64,000 bases of DNA from SB11 sp035906255 (lineage in GTDB: Bacteria > Bacteroidota > Bacteroidia > UBA8524). The first letter of the stretch is position 1. Each line of letters starts with the position of its first letter. A program made the translations under genes and the position numbers. The notes below the pieces were generated by a model. The model searched no databases. It worked only from the letters and a program-made list of their open reading frames with translations, and was not told the DNA's origin. Shown here piece after piece: positions 58,866 to 64,000 of this stretch. The stretch spans positions 186,001 to 250,000 of the forward strand of contig JAMIFM010000037.1 of NCBI GenBank assembly GCA_035906255.1, given 5' to 3'.

Positions 58866-61800
58866 ATGAAACAGGTATTTTATTTTCTCCTTTTTTATTT
58901 TTTGCTTCCAATACAATCTAAAGCTCAGTCGTCTCCTAAACTTGTACCGCAGGTAACATTTGATTTAGGCTTGGATGAGGTACAAGTTGATGCAGATAAT
59001 AAATACTTTTTGGCCACCAGCGATAATAATTATACGCTGATAGAACAATCTTCTAAAATTCAATTAGGTACGTTGGCTTTTGATGCGGGGGGCTGGGCTG
59101 CACAAGGTATTGGGAAAACTGTGCCGTCGGCTAACGGAAGTGTGTTTATTTCAACAGGGTATGTTTTGATGAAGGCAAACTTGCTAACCGGCATTGTTGA
59201 TACATTCTTCAATAGTATTAAATATCCTGAAATGATAGAGAACATTACTTTATGGCCGGGGGCGGGTAAGGTGCTTATCCATACTAAAACATATCCGTTG
59301 AAAAAGGACAGTACGATTACTTGTTATAGCGATAACCGTGAGGAAAGTGAGTATTTGGGGCCTGAGAACTGCAAACTGTATTTGGTTGATGCAGTTACAG
59401 GTAAAGTATTGGGTTTAGCACCTACTGAACATTTGTTTACAGCGTTTGCCCCACAATTGTATAATGGCGAAGTATTGGGAGGTACTTATAACGGGGATGT
59501 AGTAAGCATTAAAGAAGAATTGGCACAAACTATTCTGTTTAAGGCATTTGATACTGTTGTACATCAATTAGTAGCGGTTAATAGTGATGTGGTTGCCGTA
59601 CCTGCCCAAGCAAGAAAGTATGTAGGCGGTGATTATGGAGACGGTAGAATTTGTATTTATAAAAATGGGAAACGCGAGAGGGAATTTGTTTTTGATACTG
59701 AACAGCCTGAAGATAAGTTCTCAATGGTTGGAGCATCCTCTTCGGTTTTCAGAGTGTTCTATAATCAAAAAAATAATAGTGTTTTTATAAGCTATGGTTT
59801 CAGCAGATTGGTTGAGGTTAATCTTCAATCATTAGATACAGTGCATTATCCGGTATCATTTAAAATGGCTAAGTTTTATTGTTGGAATAATGATAGCACA
59901 CAACTGCTTGCCTCGGCCGATAATATACAGGACGTTTTTGCTACATCTCGCAAGCAAGAGCTATATGATATAACTACTAAGAAATTTCAACCTGCGTTTA
60001 GAACAATTGACGAGCAAGAAAAATTTACCAAGTATTATAAGGTGTTTGATAGCGAAGGCAATTATCACATAGTAGCATACAAACAGGATTATTCGTCAGA
60101 TACTTTAATAATATTTTCAAGCAATAAAACCTTGCCTGTTACTTTAGCGTGTAAGTGGTGCAAGTTTAATTTTGATGATAAAAAAAATACGGTTTCTATA
60201 CTAAAATACGGGCAGGCAAAAATATACAGGTTATTATTAGATAAACTGCAACAAAGCAATTACAGTGTTGATGATAATGTTAATGCAGCGTTTCTTGTGC
60301 CTGTTTTCTCGTCTGATAATGTAGTCGAGGGTAAAATACCTAAAGAAATATCCGAAGCAAAATGTATTAATAATAATTATTTAATAGCGGGAAGTTCTGC
60401 ACTAATTATTACAGATAGTTTGGGCAAAATTGTTTTCATGCGCGAGGGTTTAGCCCGACTTTTTTCAGGTGAATTATTTAAAATATCGCCTACAGGGAAA
60501 TTTGTTGCCATAGTAAATGCAGGGGAGAAAAGACACAGTATGGAGGTGTGGGATTGGGCTGCGAATAAGAAAATGTTTAATTATGATTTTAATAAAGGAA
60601 CGGATATACAGCATTTTACATTTGATAAAGCCAACGATGTGTTATGGTACAGTACCCACCGTTGGACAACCGGAACAATGAGGGAATTGGTGAACGAGGT
60701 ATATAAGGTTGAAGTAGCCGGACAATCAGCTGAACCTGAATTGGTGGTTACAGACCCTCGTTTCTTTTCGTTTGAGGTAGATATGCAGGCCGATAGGGTT
60801 GCATTTGAAGCATACGATAAATTGTATATAGCCAAGCTTAGCACGCTTGATGTGATTTGGAACAAAGTGCCCCGTGCTACATTTTTTGATGTTCATCACA
60901 CGGCCAACGGTTTTTTGTTTTCTAATGAGCGGGAAGCTCACAGCTTTAACAGCAATGGTTCATATATGTATTTTACATCGTATAGCGGTCAGAAAATGGT
61001 TGAAGTTGCTAACGAGTATTTATACAGGGGTGAGAAATCGGCAATTAATAACCTTTCTTTTGTGTACCAAGGCAAAGGGTATTTACCTGCCGATTATGAC
61101 ATTTATTTCAACCGACCTGATACAGTGCTTAGAATGTCGGGGGCTACTAATGCTGAGTTTATCAGTTTATTAGAAGGTGCAGTGGGCAAACGGTTACGTA
61201 AAATAAAAGCAAAATCATTAGAAGAGATATTGCAAAGGACTCCCGAAATTGAAATTGTGAATAGGGCTAATCTACCCTTGGTAGTTCTCTCGGATGAAGT
61301 GGTATTAGAAACAAAAATAACTTCAAAATACACAGCTATAAAGAGCTTTCATGTGATTGCCAATGGAGTGCCTGTGTATGGCAATGCAGGTAAAGCTATT
61401 ACTATCCCTGATGTTTCAGTGTCTTGTAAAATAAAACTGCAAGCGGGTAATAATGTGTTACAGGTATTTGTGATGGATGCAAACGGTGTCAAATCAGCAA
61501 CGGCAACAGTTACATTAGTGGCAGAATACAAAGCACCTGAACCCAAAACATATTTTATAGGCATAGGTATTGATGAGTTTAAAGAAAAGGGACATAATCT
61601 TAAGTACAGTGTTAAAGACATTAGAAATTTGGCCGAAGGGTTGCGGGCAAAGTTTGGCGATAATGTGGTAATAGATACCTTGTTTAATGAAAAAGTATCG
61701 GTTGAGAATGTGATGGCGTTGCAAAACCGTTTGCAACAAGCCAATGTTAACGACCGGGTGATTGTTTCGTATTCAGGGCATGGTTTGTTGGATAAGCAGT

Positions 61801-62348
61801 TGGACTATTTTTTATCGACGTATGCAATAAACTTTAGAAACCCCGTTGAGGGTGGCTTATCGTATAATCTGTTTGAGCAATTGCTTGACAGTTTGCCCAT
61901 GCGGCAAAAACTGCTGTTGATTGATGCTTGCCACAGCGGTGAGGTAGATAAAGAGGCGTTGGATAATATGCGGGTAGTGTTTGCTGATACATCTAAGCAT
62001 ATATACAATGGCGGAAAGAACGGTATTGAGTTGTTAGTGGATGATGAACAAGTGGTGGGGTTAAAAAATAGTTTTGAGTTAATGCAGGAGATGTTTAGTG
62101 ATGTGGGAAGGGGTACGGGAGCCACTGTAATATCTGCCGCTGCGGGCACACAAGTTGCGTATGAAAAGGGCGAATTGCAAAACGGTGTGTTTACCTATTG
62201 TGTATTGCAGTTGTTAACTGAAAAACCGACGTGTACAGTGCAGGAGCTTAAAACGTATGTAAGCATGGAAGTAGAACGTCTTACCAACGGACTGCAAAAA
62301 CCAACGGGAAGAACTGAAACGGCAGGGTTTGACTGGAAGGTTTGGTAA
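58866..62348 (+). CDS. Secreted beta-propeller and caspase-like (C14) protein, paralogue
   Basis: Protein of 1160 residues from the ATG at 58866, which gives a clean signal peptide (MKQVFYFLLFYFLLPIQSKA); an ATG six codons upstream is in frame. The N-terminal two-thirds (about 30-730) is a degenerate propeller with weak WD40-like strands and no canonical WD dipeptides. A beta-rich linker (about 800-890) precedes the caspase domain (about 900-1160) with dyad His972 (SYSGHGLLDK) and Cys1022 (LIDACHSGE). The C-terminal half aligns closely with the paralogue at 16612 (for example NSFELMQEMFSD, ISAAAGTQVAYEKG, QNGVFTYCVL), while the propeller has diverged. The distinct partner, tryptophanase, is upstream on the same strand. 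Confidence 0.84.
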   Translation: MKQVFYFLLFYFLLPIQSKAQSSPKLVPQVTFDLGLDEVQVDADNKYFLATSDNNYTLIEQSSKIQLGTLAFDAGGWAAQGIGKTVPSANGSVFISTGYVLMKANLLTGIVDTFFNSIKYPEMIENITLWPGAGKVLIHTKTYPLKKDSTITCYSDNREESEYLGPENCKLYLVDAVTGKVLGLAPTEHLFTAFAPQLYNGEVLGGTYNGDVVSIKEELAQTILFKAFDTVVHQLVAVNSDVVAVPAQARKYVGGDYGDGRICIYKNGKREREFVFDTEQPEDKFSMVGASSSVFRVFYNQKNNSVFISYGFSRLVEVNLQSLDTVHYPVSFKMAKFYCWNNDSTQLLASADNIQDVFATSRKQELYDITTKKFQPAFRTIDEQEKFTKYYKVFDSEGNYHIVAYKQDYSSDTLIIFSSNKTLPVTLACKWCKFNFDDKKNTVSILKYGQAKIYRLLLDKLQQSNYSVDDNVNAAFLVPVFSSDNVVEGKIPKEISEAKCINNNYLIAGSSALIITDSLGKIVFMREGLARLFSGELFKISPTGKFVAIVNAGEKRHSMEVWDWAANKKMFNYDFNKGTDIQHFTFDKANDVLWYSTHRWTTGTMRELVNEVYKVEVAGQSAEPELVVTDPRFFSFEVDMQADRVAFEAYDKLYIAKLSTLDVIWNKVPRATFFDVHHTANGFLFSNEREAHSFNSNGSYMYFTSYSGQKMVEVANEYLYRGEKSAINNLSFVYQGKGYLPADYDIYFNRPDTVLRMSGATNAEFISLLEGAVGKRLRKIKAKSLEEILQRTPEIEIVNRANLPLVVLSDEVVLETKITSKYTAIKSFHVIANGVPVYGNAGKAITIPDVSVSCKIKLQAGNNVLQVFVMDANGVKSATATVTLVAEYKAPEPKTYFIGIGIDEFKEKGHNLKYSVKDIRNLAEGLRAKFGDNVVIDTLFNEKVSVENVMALQNRLQQANVNDRVIVSYSGHGLLDKQLDYFLSTYAINFRNPVEGGLSYNLFEQLLDSLPMRQKLLLIDACHSGEVDKEALDNMRVVFADTSKHIYNGGKNGIELLVDDEQVVGLKNSFELMQEMFSDVGRGTGATVISAAAGTQVAYEKGELQNGVFTYCVLQLLTEKPTCTVQELKTYVSMEVERLTNGLQKPTGRTETAGFDWKVW

Positions 62349-62358
62349 GCGGTTGAGT

Positions 62359-62763
62359 TTACCTTTTTTCCATGCACAACTCAACCAGCATACCGTTGGT
62401 GCTTTTTGGGTGCAGGAAAGCTATCAGCTTGTTATCCGCCCCGTCTTTGGGCGTTTCGTTAATAAACACAAAACCTTCAGCTTTTAACCGTGCTATTTCT
62501 GCATAAATGTCCTCCACGTCAAAAGCTACGTGGTGTATGCCTTCGCCTTTTTTCTCAATAAATTTGGCAATGGCACTATCGGGGTGGGTGGCCTGCAATA
62601 GCTCAATTTTATTCTCACCCGCTTTAAAAAAAGAAGTGATAACGTTTTCGCTTTCAACGGCTTCTTGCTTGTAAGGAGCTGTGCCCAACAGTTTTTCAAA
62701 CAAAGTATTGCTAAGGGTAAGGTCTTTTACGGCTATGCCAAGGTGTTCTATTTTGCCAAACAT
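62359..62763 (-). CDS. Methylmalonyl-CoA epimerase
   Basis: Vicinal-oxygen-chelate metalloenzyme of 134 residues that interconverts (R)- and (S)-methylmalonyl-CoA in propionate metabolism. Metal ligands are in IEHLGIAV (His7), GEGIHHVAFDVED and MLVELCM (Glu), and the substrate region includes FFKAGENKIELLQ. The length is standard. No mutase gene is in the window. The gene is convergent with the caspase-like gene, 10 bases apart, and divergent from the cysteine desulfurase gene. Confidence 0.92.
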   Translation of the reverse strand: MFGKIEHLGIAVKDLTLSNTLFEKLLGTAPYKQEAVESENVITSFFKAGENKIELLQATHPDSAIAKFIEKKGEGIHHVAFDVEDIYAEIARLKAEGFVFINETPKDGADNKLIAFLHPKSTNGMLVELCMEKR

Positions 62764-62865
62764 TGGGTGGGTTTTTGTTTGGCAAGGTTATTTATAAATT
62801 GGTAAACGGGCAAATCATTTTAACTCACCCTCTAACTAGCGGCAAGGTTAGAATAACACACTGAG

Positions 62866-62890
62866 CCCCTCTCTAATCGTTAGAGAGGGG
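62866..62890. repeat. Strong hairpin in divergent intergenic region
   Basis: Perfect 11-bp stem CCCCTCTCTAA / TTAGAGAGGGG with a TCG loop. It lies between divergent genes, so it is not an obvious terminator. The G/C-run composition resembles the palindromes at 38114 and 54325, suggesting a dispersed repeat. The flanking 62764-63039 otherwise holds only the desulfurase promoter. Confidence 0.55.
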
Positions 62891-62971
62891 TAATTATGAA
62901 CGGCAGCAGTCTTTTCAATATCAGGGGTGAGTCAGAAGCACAGGATAGCGTTCAAACATCAAATTTTTTTA

Positions 62972-63018
62972 TTGAATGAACAAAATCATTAGTACCTTTG
63001 TAGTTAGAATTAGTCTAA
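62972..63018 (+). promoter_or_regulatory. Promoter of the cysteine desulfurase gene with IdeR/DtxR-like palindrome
   Basis: TTG at 62972-62974 and TACCTTTG at 62993-63000 (spacer 18) form a Bacteroidota-type promoter. Starting 3 bases after the -7 box, 63004-63018 is a 15-base imperfect palindrome TTAGAATTAGTCTAA, with arms TTAGA and TCTAA. It lies where transcription would begin, the usual place for a repressor. The shape (TTAG...CTAA) resembles IdeR/DtxR boxes, so iron-responsive control of Fe-S cluster assembly is possible. The assignment is by pattern only. Confidence 0.45.
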
Positions 63019-63039
63019 ATAAGTCAAATTCTGCACACA

Positions 63040-64000
63040 ATGTTAAAACTGCCCATATATCTTGATAGCAACGCAACCACGCCTGTTGATGAGCGTGTAT
63101 TGCAAACTATGATACCTTATTTTACCCAAAACTTTGGGAATGCTGCCAGCCGTAACCACCCTTTTGGATGGAGTGCTGAGGAAGCTGTTGATTATGCCCG
63201 CGAGCAAGTTGCCAAACTGATAAACGCTAACGAAAAAGAAATTATTTTCACTTCAGGAGCTACAGAAAGTAACAACCTTGCTATAAAAGGAGTATTTGAA
63301 ATGTATGCCGAAAAAGGCAAGCACATTATTACTGCCACTACTGAGCACAAAGCCGTATTAGATACCTGCAAGCACCTTGAGAAACTGGGTGCTGATATTA
63401 CTTACCTTGCGGTGGGTGAAGATGGTTTGATTAACCTTGACGAACTTGAAAAGGCCATGCGCCCCGATACTATTTTGGTTACTATTATGTATGCCAATAA
63501 TGAAATAGGGGTGGTGCAACCTATCCGTCAAATATCGGCTATTGCCAAAAAACACGGAGCACTTTTCCATACTGATGCCACACAGGCTACAGGTAAAATA
63601 CCCGTGGATGTGATAGCCGACGGTATCGATTTACTTTCGTTTACCGCACACAAAATGTACGGCCCCAAAGGGGTTGGTGCTTTGTATGTGCGCCGTAAAA
63701 ACCCGAGGGTAAAAGTAACTGCCCAAATGGACGGTGGCGGCCACGAGCGAGGTATGCGCAGCGGAACTCTAAATGTGCCCGGTATTGTTGGTTTTGGCAA
63801 GGCTTGCGAAATAGCCATTGCTGAAATGTATAGCGATGCAAAACGTTTGGGAGCATTGCGTGATAAACTTGAAAACGCACTGTTGCAAGAAGAAGAAGCG
63901 TATTTGAACGGTAGCAAAGAGCATCGTTTGCCTCATGTGGCTAATATATCGTTTAAATATGTTGAAGGAGAAGGGTTGATGATGGGAGTGAAAGACATAG
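63040..64000 (+). CDS. Cysteine desulfurase (IscS/NifS type), 3' end cut by window
   Basis: PLP enzyme that takes sulfur from cysteine for Fe-S clusters and tRNA thiolation. 320 codons are visible with no stop, so the gene runs out of the window. The N-terminus is IYLDSNATTPVDERVLQTM. The cofactor lysine is Lys205 in SFTAHKMYGPKGVG, with GATESNNLAIKG, HTDATQATGKIP and GMRSGTLNVPGIVG as further signatures. The active-site cysteine lies beyond residue 320 and cannot be checked. IscS and NifS cannot be separated. A Fe-dependent-type operator precedes it. The ATG at 63040 is the only sensible start. Confidence 0.93.
   Translation, partial: MLKLPIYLDSNATTPVDERVLQTMIPYFTQNFGNAASRNHPFGWSAEEAVDYAREQVAKLINANEKEIIFTSGATESNNLAIKGVFEMYAEKGKHIITATTEHKAVLDTCKHLEKLGADITYLAVGEDGLINLDELEKAMRPDTILVTIMYANNEIGVVQPIRQISAIAKKHGALFHTDATQATGKIPVDVIADGIDLLSFTAHKMYGPKGVGALYVRRKNPRVKVTAQMDGGGHERGMRSGTLNVPGIVGFGKACEIAIAEMYSDAKRLGALRDKLENALLQEEEAYLNGSKEHRLPHVANISFKYVEGEGLMMGVKDI

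Noticed and set aside
1..64000. CRISPR array or insertion sequence
   Set aside because: No regularly spaced direct repeats and no transposase-like protein was found on either strand.

Overview
The window is chromosomal DNA of a member of the Bacteroidota. The evidence is a C-terminal secretion-signal domain of the type IX system (gene at 4890-5750), a PorE-like OmpA/beta-propeller lipoprotein, families largely confined to this phylum (DUF4293, DUF4837, LruC), type III glutamine synthetase, many short lipoprotein signals, and promoter boxes of the TAnnTTTG type instead of sigma-70 boxes. I cannot assign a genus. Gene density is high, genes lie on both strands, and most of the content is ordinary core metabolism and envelope maintenance.

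Layout. 1-16250: a truncated DsbD-like thiol reductase, GmhA, a DUF4293 membrane protein, an M49 (DPP III) peptidase, a type IX secreted DNRLRE protein, CinA, an M1 aminopeptidase lipoprotein with a histidine-rich tail, a biotin carrier protein, an AsmA-like protein, a LysM lytic transglycosylase and a DUF4837 lipoprotein. 16250-20550: a frameshifted small secreted protein, a large secreted WD40-caspase protein and a YoeB-type toxin-antitoxin pair. 20550-42500: AspS, GlnN, a PorE-like protein, GcvT, two tandem barrel-like proteins, a frameshifted DUF2007-like gene, an LruC lipoprotein, a 3-oxoadipyl-CoA-type thiolase, LolA, a PLP enzyme, an Atg22-like MFS carrier, tandem DUF4197 lipoproteins, a YjbR protein, and a MarR repressor divergent from a MATE pump operon.

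42480-47520: a CheY-like regulator, then a compact minus-strand operon in which two unknown proteins ending in the identical sequence GLDVGRLCPPDC precede a multi-pass membrane protein, a HisKA_3 histidine kinase and a LuxR-type response regulator. A tRNA-Leu(UAG) follows. 47600-54350: a bifunctional RelA/SpoT enzyme, a formyltransferase-like protein, and a six-gene phage-structural cassette (portal and connector-like proteins) with no terminase, capsid or integrase. 54490-64000: LemA with a DUF2207 protein, tryptophanase, a second WD40-like caspase paralogue, methylmalonyl-CoA epimerase, and the 5' part of a cysteine desulfurase gene preceded by a promoter with an IdeR/DtxR-like palindrome.

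The best candidates for something undescribed are the CPPDC/two-component operon, the pair of secreted propeller-caspase proteins (one beside a toxin-antitoxin pair), and the orphan portal cassette. No function has been shown for any of them; the proposals are inference from sequence and context.
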